This document shows positions 26,559-34,873 of a stretch of 64,000 nt of DNA, one piece after another; within the stretch, counting starts at the first letter, position 1, and each line of letters opens with the position of its first letter. Location: NCBI GenBank assembly GCA_025059875.1, contig JANXCT010000001.1, forward strand, positions 526,642-590,641. The letters run 5' to 3'. Position numbers and translations under genes: made by a program. The notes under the pieces are model-generated. The model worked only from the letters and a program-made list of their open reading frames with translations, was not told where the DNA came from and made no database searches. Origin of the DNA: Candidatus Kapaibacterium sp. (GTDB lineage Bacteria; Bacteroidota; Ignavibacteria; Kapaibacteriales; HRBIN21).

Positions 26559-26999
26559 ATGCGCTCGCTCAACAAGGTCATGCTCATCGGTAACGTGGGA
26601 CGGGAGCCAGAGCTCCGCTATACTCCGGAAGGGGTTCCGGTCGTTACCTTTCGGCTGGCGATGACGGAGGTCCGGCGCGGGCGGGATGGAAGTGTCCGCG
26701 AGCATACGGAGTGGCATACGATCGTAGCTTGGCGGGAGCTGGCGGAGGTGGTACACCGGATTGTCCAAAAGGGCTCTCGAGTCTACGTTGAAGGGCGGCT
26801 CCACACTCGGGAGTTTGAGGACCGCAATGGCAACCGACGGCGAGAGGTGGAGATTTGGGCTGACACGATGCTGCTCCTCGACCGTCGTCCCCGCGATAGC
26901 GGAGAGGGAGCTTCAACGCCCGAGAGCTCGTCTTCAAACATCGCCCAAGACTACGACCCAGATACCTCGGCTGTACCGGATGATGAAGTGCCGTTCTGA
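26559..26999 (+). CDS. ssb: Single-stranded DNA-binding protein
   Basis: A 146-residue SSB that coats single-stranded DNA in replication and repair. The N-terminal OB-fold begins LNKVMLIGNVGREPE and includes TEWHTIVAWRELAE and GSRVYVEGRL. The C-terminal third is a disordered Ser/Asp-rich linker ending in DDEVPF, the acidic tip that recruits partner proteins. Two in-frame ATGs exist. GGGAGG abuts ATG 26553 but lies six bases before ATG 26559, so the latter is preferred. Confidence 0.95.
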   Translation: MRSLNKVMLIGNVGREPELRYTPEGVPVVTFRLAMTEVRRGRDGSVREHTEWHTIVAWRELAEVVHRIVQKGSRVYVEGRLHTREFEDRNGNRRREVEIWADTMLLLDRRPRDSGEGASTPESSSSNIAQDYDPDTSAVPDDEVPF

Positions 27000-27014
27000 G
27001 ACCTTGGTGGTGCT

Positions 27015-27950
27015 GTGAGCGAGCAGCAGCGATTAGAGCTTAAGGTAGGCCTGATTACACTGGGTGCGATCGCGCTCTTCCTGTTAGGCATCACGTGGGC
27101 GCGGGGTGTTCGTGTTGGGGGTGCGGAACGGGAGCTGCGCATCCGCTTTCCACAAGCAGCGGGGTTGGAGGTAGGGGCTCCCGTGTTCGTCAATGGGGTG
27201 CGGCAGGGTAGCGTCGTTGGCATAGAACTCCAGGGTGCGACGGTGCTTGTAGATGTGCGATTGGCAGGGAATGTCCGACTGGCCCGCGATGCCTCAGCTC
27301 GAATTGGGCTCCAAGAGCTCACAGGCGGTCGCAAGATCGACATCTTCCCTGGAACGGCATCGGAAGCTCTGCCTCCAGGAGCGGAGATCCCTGGCACTGC
27401 GGCTCCAGATGTCGCGGAGCTCTTGGTTACGCTTGGGCGCCTGAGCGAGGAGTTGCAGCGCTTCACTGCTCGGCTAGACACAGCCGTTGCGCGGTTGTTG
27501 ACAACAGAGGCACAGCAGCAGTTACGGCAGACCATCGCCGATGTAGCAGTCACAGCCCGTCTGCTGCGGGAGTTCAGTGAACGGTACCGCGAGACCTTAG
27601 GGCAAGGGGTTGAGGATGTCACAGCGATAGCGGCGGAGTTGCGGGAACTTCTGAGCCGGAACCGACTTGCCGTGGAGTCAACCCTCGCGAATCTCCAGCA
27701 GCTCTCAGCAGCAGCAGGCCGCACGCTGGGCAATGCGGATACTCTAATAGCGGAACTGCGGTCTACTTCGGCTCGGCTGGCGGCGCTCTTAGATCGCCTC
27801 TCTGAGGGTAGGAGCATTGCCTCTCGGCTGCTCTACGACGAGGAGTTTGCCCGTCAGGCGGATTCCGCGCTTGCTCTTATCCGAAGCTTCCTTGGGCAGA
27901 TTCAGCAGCACGGTGTCAACGTCAACGTGCGCTTGGGGACCCGGCCGTAG
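27015..27950 (+). CDS. MCE/MlaD-family lipid-transport protein
   Basis: A 311-residue membrane-anchored periplasmic protein. One N-terminal transmembrane helix (VGLITLGAIALFLLGITWA) is followed by a single MCE domain of roughly residues 38-118 (GLEVGAPVFVNGVRQGSV, then GRKIDIFPG). A long helical coiled-coil region follows to the C-terminus. MCE proteins form hexameric tunnels that move lipids between membranes. The partner permease (MlaE) and ATPase (MlaF) are not in the window downstream, so they must lie elsewhere. It starts with GTG, 15 bases after ssb. The next gene begins directly after its stop. Confidence 0.85.
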   Translation: MSEQQRLELKVGLITLGAIALFLLGITWARGVRVGGAERELRIRFPQAAGLEVGAPVFVNGVRQGSVVGIELQGATVLVDVRLAGNVRLARDASARIGLQELTGGRKIDIFPGTASEALPPGAEIPGTAAPDVAELLVTLGRLSEELQRFTARLDTAVARLLTTEAQQQLRQTIADVAVTARLLREFSERYRETLGQGVEDVTAIAAELRELLSRNRLAVESTLANLQQLSAAAGRTLGNADTLIAELRSTSARLAALLDRLSEGRSIASRLLYDEEFARQADSALALIRSFLGQIQQHGVNVNVRLGTRP

Positions 27951-28610
27951 ATGGCTCAAGCGTCGCAATCAACACCCACAACCCCAGAGATTCTGGCGTA
28001 CATCCAGCGCCACTTCTCAGCGGAGGATGAGTTCCTAGCTCGGCTTCGTCAGGAGGCCAAAGCAAGGGGGTTCCCCGAAATCTGGATTGCTCCTGAGCAA
28101 GGAGCATTTCTGCAGGTGCTGCTACGTGCTGTGGGAGCACGGCGGGTACTGGAGATCGGCACTCTGGTGGGCTATTCGGCTATCATGATGGCACGCGCAC
28201 TACCCCCAGACGGGGAGCTAGTGACACTAGAGTGGGACCCTGAACGAGCAGCCTTCGCCCGCCAAGCGATTCAGCGGGCGGGCTTGGCGGGGAAGGTACG
28301 GGTTGAATGCGCCGATGCCCGCGAATGGCTCCGAAGCTTCAGTCCGCCGGAGCCACTGGATTTCGTCTTCATTGACGCGGACAAGGAGAGCTACACGCTG
28401 TACGTAGAGCTTTGCTTGCCGCTCCTGCGAGTCGGTGGTATCATCTGCGGAGACAACGCGTGTGCATGGGGGCAGATCGCATCCGAGTCCGATGCACCGG
28501 AAGTCCAGGCGCTACGCGAGTTCAACCTTCGAATGGCGACGCATCCGCAGCTCCAAAGCTGCTTTGTGCCGTTGGGCGATGGCATGGTGTTAGGACTGCG
28601 GCGCTGGTGA
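27951..28610 (+). CDS. O-methyltransferase (Methyltransf_3, CCoAOMT-like)
   Basis: A 219-residue SAM-dependent O-methyltransferase. Motif I reads LEIGTLVGYSAIMMA, VTLEWDPERA is motif II, and DFVFIDADKESY carries the metal-binding aspartates. GGIICGDNACAWG is the last conserved segment. The family methylates catechol-like or other small hydroxyl substrates; the substrate here is unknown. The ATG follows the MCE stop immediately and its own stop overlaps the next GTG (GTGA), so all three genes are likely one unit. Confidence 0.88.
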   Translation: MAQASQSTPTTPEILAYIQRHFSAEDEFLARLRQEAKARGFPEIWIAPEQGAFLQVLLRAVGARRVLEIGTLVGYSAIMMARALPPDGELVTLEWDPERAAFARQAIQRAGLAGKVRVECADAREWLRSFSPPEPLDFVFIDADKESYTLYVELCLPLLRVGGIICGDNACAWGQIASESDAPEVQALREFNLRMATHPQLQSCFVPLGDGMVLGLRRW

Positions 28611-29920
28611 GCCTCTCGTTGCTCTGGGGAGGCCTGCTACAGAGTGTGGGCCAGAACTGGAGCCGTCCGGCCTCTAGCCTCCGTCCAGGGGAACCTGTCT
28701 TCGCCGATGTCTGGCGGATTGATGCCCGCTTGTACCCGGAGGAGGTGCGACTCTTTGTGCGGGTCCGGGATAATGCGGGGGCCCCGATCACGCACTTAGC
28801 CCCGCCTCATGCCGGACCGGAGTGGCGCCAATACTGGGCAGACCTGCGCGAACAATTAGGACTGTCGCAAGTCCCAATCGACAGCTTCAGCGTGCGGGAA
28901 TTCAACGAGTGGGATACGCTCAGCTACGCGTTCGTGCTAGCGTTGGACCGCAGCGGTTCCATGAGTTCGGTACTCCCAGCGCTTCAGGCAGCGGCTGAAG
29001 GATTCATCCACGGCAAGCGCTCCACCGACCTCTTGACCTTGGCTTTCTTCGGGGAGCGAATGGAAGTCCTCAGTCCCTTCGAACGGGACGCTGGGCGCCT
29101 CGTTGCACAGCTTCGGCGGTCGAAGCTCCTCGACGTGGGGGTCTACACGGCCGTCTACGACGCGCTCTTACAGGGCGTTCGCCTGCTGCAGGCAGTAGAG
29201 GCGCCTCTGCGGGTGCTAGTGCTCTTCTCTGATGGGGACGACAACAGCTCCCAGGCGACGGCACTCCAGGTCTACGAAGCAGCCCGTGCGGCGGATGTGC
29301 GAATCTTCACGCTCGGCTTCGGATACACGCAGGATTCCCTTTTAGCGGCTCTTGCCGCGTATACCGGGGGACGGTACTATGCACTCACCCGTCCAGAGGA
29401 GCTCCAGGCAGCGCTGAGCGATATCTACCGCAGTCTGCGGAACTTCTACCTTGTGCGCTACCGTCCGCCAGTGTACGCGGGACTCCATCGGGTAGCGGTG
29501 ACCCTCCACATCGGCGGGGATACGGTACAGGCTCACGGTGAGTACGACACAGCCCCGATTACGCCGTTCGACACCGTCGGGAAGCAGTTCGAGCGCATCA
29601 TCCTCTTTGACTACGACAAGGCCACCCTGCGTCCGGAGGCAATCCCGATTATCGATGAGCTGGCAGAGCTATTGCGGCGCTATCCTCGGGTGCGGCTGGA
29701 AGTGCAGGGCCACACCGATAACATTGGCACACCAGAGTACAACCAACGTCTCTCCGAGGCCCGAGCACAAGCAGTCGTGGAGGCGCTTGTAGAACGCGGC
29801 ATTGATCGCCGCCGCCTGCGGCCCCGTGGCTTCGGGATGACGATGCCAGTGGCGCCTAACGATACGGAGGAGAATCGCCAGCGAAATCGGCGGACGGTCT
29901 TCAAGATCATTGCCAAGTGA
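28607..29920 (+). CDS. VWA-OmpA fusion protein
   Basis: A 437-residue envelope protein. A hydrophobic N-terminus (LSLLWGGLLQ) acts as signal or anchor. A von Willebrand A domain occupies about residues 105-290, with the metal-ion adhesion motif DRSGS near residue 113. A C-terminal OmpA domain (about 325-437: FDYDKATLRPEA, then VQGHTDNIGTPEYN, then NRQRNRRT) should bind peptidoglycan. The start is chosen as GTG 28607, giving a GTGA overlap with the methyltransferase; the only upstream alternative is ATG 28466, deep inside that gene. The signal peptide then lacks a basic residue, which is slightly odd. Confidence 0.8.
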   Translation: MSLSLLWGGLLQSVGQNWSRPASSLRPGEPVFADVWRIDARLYPEEVRLFVRVRDNAGAPITHLAPPHAGPEWRQYWADLREQLGLSQVPIDSFSVREFNEWDTLSYAFVLALDRSGSMSSVLPALQAAAEGFIHGKRSTDLLTLAFFGERMEVLSPFERDAGRLVAQLRRSKLLDVGVYTAVYDALLQGVRLLQAVEAPLRVLVLFSDGDDNSSQATALQVYEAARAADVRIFTLGFGYTQDSLLAALAAYTGGRYYALTRPEELQAALSDIYRSLRNFYLVRYRPPVYAGLHRVAVTLHIGGDTVQAHGEYDTAPITPFDTVGKQFERIILFDYDKATLRPEAIPIIDELAELLRRYPRVRLEVQGHTDNIGTPEYNQRLSEARAQAVVEALVERGIDRRRLRPRGFGMTMPVAPNDTEENRQRNRRTVFKIIAK

Positions 29921-29922
29921 GG

Positions 29923-31266
29923 CTAAAAGCCGAGTCGAAGCAGCTCATCCACGATGGCATCGGCCCACACGTTGACACTCTCCCCGTAGACCTGTCCTGG
30001 CGGCAGGAAGAGCAGCTCGGCGTATGTAGTGGGGTCCTGCGGGGAGAAGTCCGATGAGGTACAGAGCCATGAGCTCTCCTCAGGGCGGAACTCGTTGTCG
30101 ACATCAGTGAGCTCTACAGCAAACCGAAGTGTGAGCTGGCTGCTACCGAACGCGTCCAGCGAGTCCGACAGAAGGAGGAGTGGCAGCCGGAGCTTAGCGA
30201 CGTATCCTTCTGGGCGTCGGGAGACGATGGCCTTCGCGCGGCGCCACAGGTCAGCCTGGAAAGGAGTTTGGGATGGGGTATGGAGGAAGAGCTGGGGCGG
30301 GGTATCGGCGAAGTCCCCGAGTCGTAGGCTGATCTCAAGGGTTTCCCAGCGTTCTACGGGGCGGGAAGGACGCCGTCGTCGGCCGACCGAAGGGGTAGCG
30401 GATGTGTCAACGTAGCTGCGGGCGAACCAGAGGCGGAGCATATCGGCAGGGCAGGTGTCGCAGCGGGCAAGTGTCAACTCACTGTCCGCCACCCAGACGG
30501 CGAGGTAGAGGTAGTACTCGTCGTAAGTGGCACGTAGCCGTAGAGCAGCGTCCTCTGGACCGTGCCAGTAGTAGGCTCCTCGTGGGACGTAGTCCACGAC
30601 TCCGCAGGTAGCGTCGGTGAAGGTAACTCCCAGAGGGCGTTGTCGGCGTGGGTATGCTGGAAGCACGATGGCACGGCGTTCTGCAACCTTACGTCCGCCT
30701 TGGAAGCGGCGATGGATGCGTTCCAAGGAGCGGTAGTAAGTGAGCTGCTCCGAAGAGCGCTCGCCCGCGGTCTCCAAGGTTAGCTCCTCCCACAGCAGGA
30801 AGTGTCCGAGCCAGTAGCGGTAGCCTCGCAGGCTCCAGCGGTTGTTCTGGAACTTCTGCGTGATGTAGCAGATGGTGTCTCGGATGGCTATGCCGACCTC
30901 CAGCGGGAGACTGATGAAGGGTACGATGAACTGTGCGACGTTCAGCAAGAAGCCATCCTGGTCAACGAATGCATAGACACGGACGCGCTGCTGCCGCTCC
31001 TTGGGGATGAAGACCGTTAGGGCGAGATCCGGATAGCCGTCGCCGGAAAAATCTCCGGCATCCCAGCCCCAGATTTCATATGAGGCCCCAAGTGGTAGCT
31101 GGGTACGGATGTCGGCAATGAGGGCATGGTCGAAGTACGGTTCCAGTAACCGGGCGAGCTCATCGAACGAAAGCCCTCGTTGAGCGGCCGCTGGCAGCAC
31201 GACCCCAGTGCAGAAGAGCGCTACCGCCGCGAATCTTCTAAAGCCATCTGGACTAAGCGCTCGCAT
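29923..31266 (-). CDS. Secreted protein with CBM9-like C-terminal domain
   Basis: A 447-residue exported protein with a clear signal peptide ending near LPAAAQ. An FG-GAP-like segment (DAGDFSGDGYPDLAL) lies in the N-terminal third. The C-terminal ~220 residues look like a CBM9/DOMON-type carbohydrate- or haem-binding sandwich (YYWHGPEDAALRLRATYDE, then YLYLAVWVADSEL). The frame extends to 31818, but that part is antisense-like arginine/proline-rich sequence overlapping ddl in another frame. ATG 31266 starts the signal peptide and overlaps ddl by 46 bases. The function is unknown. It converges with the VWA-OmpA gene, leaving two bases between stops. Confidence 0.65.
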   Translation of the reverse strand: MRALSPDGFRRFAAVALFCTGVVLPAAAQRGLSFDELARLLEPYFDHALIADIRTQLPLGASYEIWGWDAGDFSGDGYPDLALTVFIPKERQQRVRVYAFVDQDGFLLNVAQFIVPFISLPLEVGIAIRDTICYITQKFQNNRWSLRGYRYWLGHFLLWEELTLETAGERSSEQLTYYRSLERIHRRFQGGRKVAERRAIVLPAYPRRQRPLGVTFTDATCGVVDYVPRGAYYWHGPEDAALRLRATYDEYYLYLAVWVADSELTLARCDTCPADMLRLWFARSYVDTSATPSVGRRRRPSRPVERWETLEISLRLGDFADTPPQLFLHTPSQTPFQADLWRRAKAIVSRRPEGYVAKLRLPLLLLSDSLDAFGSSQLTLRFAVELTDVDNEFRPEESSWLCTSSDFSPQDPTTYAELLFLPPGQVYGESVNVWADAIVDELLRLGF

Positions 31267-32249
31267 AGCTCTGGGAACTCTATCCCCGCAGCCTGTGCCG
31301 CTCTCGGGACCAGGCTCATGGACGTCATGCCTGGGATTGTGTTGAGCTCCAAGCAGAAGAGCTGTCCATCGGCGTCGAGCCGGAAGTCTACTCGGCTGAA
31401 ATGCCGGCAGCCGATGATACGGTGGGCCGATAGGGCTAAGTTCTGCGTAAACTCTGCGATGTCCTCCGGTAGCTCTGCGGGACAGATATAGCCCGTCTTC
31501 CCGGGTGTGTACTTGTGCTCGTAGTCGTAGACGCCAGAGCTGGGTAGGATTTCGACAATTGGGAGCGCCTCCTCTCCAAGGATAGCAACGGTGAGTTCTC
31601 GGCCTTCGATGTACCGCTCCACGATGACCAAGTCCGAGTAGCGAGCAGCATGTTGGAGGGCTGCTTCCAATTCCTCCTCCGTTGGGTCGTGGAGGAAAGT
31701 GGTTCCCACGGTGGAGCCTTGGTCGTTGGGCTTCACTACCAGATGGGCTCCCAGCTCTGACCGGATGTCTTCCAGAATACCAGGCTGCTGGAGCTGTTCG
31801 GGGGCTAATGCTATCCAACGTGGTGTGGGGATACCGGCAGCGACGAAGAGGAGTTTTGCTAAATGCTTGTCTGCCGCTACCGCACTGGCGGTTGAGGTGC
31901 TGCCGACGTACGGGATGCCGCGGAGTTCTAGCAGGACCTGTAGCCGACCATCCTCACCGTACGGACCATGCAGCACGGGGAAGACGACATCAACATCGTC
32001 GAGCAGAGGAGAGCTAATGCACTCGGCTAACGCCCAAGGGGAGAACGCTCGGAGTTCTTCCTCTGACGGCAGGTGGGAGCTGAGGTTTTCTAGCTCTGCA
32101 TCGCTCAGCAGGGCATGAGCGCCTCGCGCTGGGTCTAACGGGAGCACTTCATGGCCGCGTTCCCGCAGTGCAGCTGTGACCCATCGTCCGCTGAGGAGCG
32201 AGATGTTGCGTTCTGGGGATATCCCGCCTAAGAGCACAGCGACGCGCAC
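31221..32249 (-). CDS. ddl: D-alanine--D-alanine ligase
   Basis: A 342-residue ATP-grasp ligase that makes the D-Ala-D-Ala dipeptide for peptidoglycan. The N-terminal motif is VAVLLGGISPERNISLLSG. Further motifs are HGPYGEDG, VKPNDQGSTVG and, near the end, FSRVDFRLDADGQLFCLELNTIPGMT split over the metal-binding region. The start is GTG 32249, with AGGAG seven bases upstream. A TAnnTTTG element lies 47 bases before it. The Omp85 gene ends 63 bases upstream on the same strand. Confidence 0.95.
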   Translation of the reverse strand: MRVAVLLGGISPERNISLLSGRWVTAALRERGHEVLPLDPARGAHALLSDAELENLSSHLPSEEELRAFSPWALAECISSPLLDDVDVVFPVLHGPYGEDGRLQVLLELRGIPYVGSTSTASAVAADKHLAKLLFVAAGIPTPRWIALAPEQLQQPGILEDIRSELGAHLVVKPNDQGSTVGTTFLHDPTEEELEAALQHAARYSDLVIVERYIEGRELTVAILGEEALPIVEILPSSGVYDYEHKYTPGKTGYICPAELPEDIAEFTQNLALSAHRIIGCRHFSRVDFRLDADGQLFCLELNTIPGMTSMSLVPRAAQAAGIEFPELCERLVQMALEDSRR

Positions 32250-32295
32250 GCTCGTTCTCCTACGCTGTACAACTGCCGTGGCACGAATGCGGCCG

Positions 32296-32303
32296 CAAAA
32301 ATA
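32296..32303 (-). promoter_or_regulatory. -7 promoter element TATTTTTG (ddl)
   Basis: Minus-strand TATTTTTG, a perfect match to TAnnTTTG, in the gap between the Omp85 gene and ddl. It suggests that ddl has its own promoter with a leader of about 40 bases. Confidence 0.5.
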
Positions 32304-32312
32304 CAGGCGCTC

Positions 32313-34529
32313 TCAGAAGGCATGTCCTAAGCCCAAGTGGAGCGCCCACCGGCTCTTTGAGAAGGGGCGCTGGGAGAACCATGGTGCAGTTGGGTGCAGG
32401 GGATCGTGGAGCCGTAGGGCGACGTCCAGTCGGATTGGTCCAACATCGGTTAGGTAGCCAATCCCAATCCCAGCAGAGAGGGCCAGCCTGCGGAAGAGAT
32501 CCTTAGGCCGAAGAGTCCCGTAGAGGGACGGGGTCAGACGGTTGTAGGCATTGCCCCAATCCAAGAAGCCAGTCACAAGCAGTTGTTGAAGGATTGGGCT
32601 TAGGAACCCAGCCCGTGCAGCGGGCGGACGCCATCGTAGCTCGCAGGAGCCTTCTACCAAGAGCGCGGCGCCGATGTACGAGGCCAATGTTCCGCCAACG
32701 CCTGTAGAGAGTCCACCCGAGACCGGGTCCCAGAGGCTTCGGGAAGCCCAGCCGCGGACACTGTTGGCGCCACCGGCAAAGAAATGTCGATCGTACGGCA
32801 CGTACGACCATGTTCGGTTGCGCCACCAGATGTGACCGAAGCGCAACTTGCCAGCAAGCACTGTTCGTGGATTGACTGGAAGGAAGCCCAACAGCAGGAG
32901 CTGTAGTCGCACGTACTGGGCTAAGCCTACGGCACCAAGCCCACCAAGCTCGACTGTGCTGAATGCAACATGCCCTCTGGTCGGATTGGTAGGATTATCG
33001 CGGTGTTCAGCCCCAAGGGTGAGGCTGAGGGTGATGTCAGAAGGCGGCAGCAGGCGTTGTCCGTTGCGGGTGTACGTGTAGAGCCGCTCGTACTGTCGCA
33101 GGAACGCTGCTAAAGCCGGCACCGTATCAACGGCTGCAACAGCACGCAAGTAGTTGATGGGCCGCTCTGCGCGAACGTCTACTGCCAGCTCAGAGGTAGT
33201 CATCCACGTCCATGGGGCGAATTCCACCGGTAACCGGAGCTGGAGGCTCAGTGCCTCAAGCCGGAGCGGTGAGGCTAAGACACGGATCCCATAGCTGAGG
33301 CGCGAACTCATGCCGATGCGGCGTGCAGCGTAGGGGAGCCATACCCCAGCTCCAAGCTGGAATTCGTACTCCAAGTAGCCGCGCTCCAACGCTCCGAAGG
33401 GATCACGCAGCCCCAGTTGTCCCCAGAGATGCCCACGCTCAGCCCCACCGAAGAGATTGGCGTCGGTTACTTGTGCCTCCAATCCGATGTTCGGGGCGCT
33501 CTCTAAGGCTGTGCGGTAGATGCTGGTGCTAATGGAGGCTTCGCGTGGGCGCCGGTAGCGTGTTGAAATGAGGAGGTCAACCGTCCCAGCCGTTGGATTG
33601 GTGGCGAAGGTGTCGATCCGGACGGTCTCGAAGACGCCAAGGCGTAGGAGGCGCAGTCGAGTCCGTTCTACAGCACGGATGTCGTACCACTGCCCTGGTC
33701 GGAACTCGAGGCTATAGCGGCGGGCCCGCTCAGTGAGTGGAGGGGCATGGGTGGTGCTCTCCCAGAAATGTACCTCTCCGAAGCGCAATCGTGGCCCCGG
33801 TACGAAGCGGATAACGATGCTGTCAGTATTCTGCTCTGGTGCGATGAAGATCTGTGGACGTTCGTAGGTGGCCGCTGGGAAGCCATGCTCTTGGAGGAAG
33901 CGCTGGATGGCTTCAGCCTCCTCTATCAGGGTTGCCTGTCGAAAGCGGCTACCTCTGCGTAGACGACGGAAGCGCCGAAGCTCTCGCTGGAGTTCTGTCG
34001 GAAGCCCTTCTAAGCCGGTGTAGACCACTGTATCTATTCGGGCGGCTGGCCCTTCCGTGATGAGGAACCGCAACGTTTGGGTGCCATCGGGGGCATCAGA
34101 GAGGTGGAAGCTCACCTTCGCCTGGTGGAAGCCCTGCTGGAAGTAGAAGAGGCGTAAGGCTTCGGCATCGGCTTGGATGGTGCGCAGATCAGCCGTTGGG
34201 AGCTCTGCTGCCATGCTGCTGAGGGCATTCCGGAGCTCACGTACAAGAGCTGGCGGTGTAGCAGGGTTTCGTTGGAGCTGGGAGGCGTAGAGGCTCAGTA
34301 TTCGGTACAGCACCCCTGGTATAGCTACCCGTGTCCGTAAGAGTCCTTGGAGCTCGCCGGTAGGAAAGGCGGTATTGCCGTAGAACTCAATCCGGCCAAT
34401 AGTCTTTGGAGGTGGTGCAGCAGAAAGAGGCTGGGGAGTGAGGGGATGGGAAGAAAGCAACCACATACTTACCAATACGCAGCAGCGCGCTGGCGGCAAT
34501 CTGCCGCTGGCTGCGGTGGGATGGAGCAT
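32313..34529 (-). CDS. Omp85/TamA-family outer-membrane protein
   Basis: A 738-residue outer-membrane protein. A signal peptide is followed by two or three POTRA-like units (IGRIEFYGNTAFPTGEL, RTIQADAEALRLFYFQQGF, RLRFGEVHFWEST) in the first ~270 residues. A 16-stranded barrel follows. NPTRGHVAF and the lid-lock-like SVRGWASRSLW are diagnostic late motifs. It is shorter than most BamA proteins and resembles TamA or the extra Omp85 copies of Bacteroidota. Its ATG shares a base with the stop of the DUF2795 gene (TGATG), so the two are coupled. Confidence 0.85.
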   Translation of the reverse strand: MLHPTAASGRLPPARCCVLVSMWLLSSHPLTPQPLSAAPPPKTIGRIEFYGNTAFPTGELQGLLRTRVAIPGVLYRILSLYASQLQRNPATPPALVRELRNALSSMAAELPTADLRTIQADAEALRLFYFQQGFHQAKVSFHLSDAPDGTQTLRFLITEGPAARIDTVVYTGLEGLPTELQRELRRFRRLRRGSRFRQATLIEEAEAIQRFLQEHGFPAATYERPQIFIAPEQNTDSIVIRFVPGPRLRFGEVHFWESTTHAPPLTERARRYSLEFRPGQWYDIRAVERTRLRLLRLGVFETVRIDTFATNPTAGTVDLLISTRYRRPREASISTSIYRTALESAPNIGLEAQVTDANLFGGAERGHLWGQLGLRDPFGALERGYLEYEFQLGAGVWLPYAARRIGMSSRLSYGIRVLASPLRLEALSLQLRLPVEFAPWTWMTTSELAVDVRAERPINYLRAVAAVDTVPALAAFLRQYERLYTYTRNGQRLLPPSDITLSLTLGAEHRDNPTNPTRGHVAFSTVELGGLGAVGLAQYVRLQLLLLGFLPVNPRTVLAGKLRFGHIWWRNRTWSYVPYDRHFFAGGANSVRGWASRSLWDPVSGGLSTGVGGTLASYIGAALLVEGSCELRWRPPAARAGFLSPILQQLLVTGFLDWGNAYNRLTPSLYGTLRPKDLFRRLALSAGIGIGYLTDVGPIRLDVALRLHDPLHPTAPWFSQRPFSKSRWALHLGLGHAF

Positions 34530-34768
34530 CAGTACTCTTCCCCTTCCTCCTCGTCCTCGTCCAGGTAGTCGGGCGACTGGAAGTCCTCCCACTCCGGCCA
34601 GATGTCCTCAATACCTTCGTAGACTGTGCCGTCGTCTGGGAGTTCCTTGAGGTTCTCCAGCACCTGCCACGGAGCACCGCTCCGCTCGGCGTAATCGAGG
34701 AGCTCTTCCTTCGTTGCCGGCCAAGGAGCATCCTCCAGCCACGCTGCCAATTCAGGAGTCCAGAACAT
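34529..34768 (-). CDS. DUF2795 domain protein
   Basis: A 79-residue acidic protein. The pattern FWTPELAAWLEDAPWPATKEELLDY with SGAPWQVLENLKELPDD is the DUF2795 fold, also seen in many small Bacteroidota proteins. The tail is highly acidic (YLDEDEEEGEEY). The function is unknown. Its stop overlaps the ATG of the Omp85 gene, so it is the first gene of that unit. The divergent M16 peptidase gene lies about 105 bases away on the other strand. Confidence 0.75.
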   Translation of the reverse strand: MFWTPELAAWLEDAPWPATKEELLDYAERSGAPWQVLENLKELPDDGTVYEGIEDIWPEWEDFQSPDYLDEDEEEGEEY

Positions 34769-34843
34769 GTCCGCTCAGTAGAGCTGCCAGACATACTGTG
34801 TGAATGGCGGCGAGTTTAGTCGGACAATCGGCCGGCCTTATTG

Positions 34844-34851
34844 TACCTTTG
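34844..34851 (+). promoter_or_regulatory. -7 promoter element TACCTTTG (M16 peptidase)
   Basis: A perfect match to TAnnTTTG, 22 bases before ATG 34874, in the only sizeable gap between the divergent genes here. No well-spaced TTG upstream. Confidence 0.5.
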
Positions 34852-34873
34852 TAGTTTCGTAGCTGACGGCCAA

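Noticed and set aside
31267..31818. N-terminal extension of the CBM9-like gene
   Set aside because: Arg/Pro-rich shadow of ddl; the signal peptide starts at ATG 31266.
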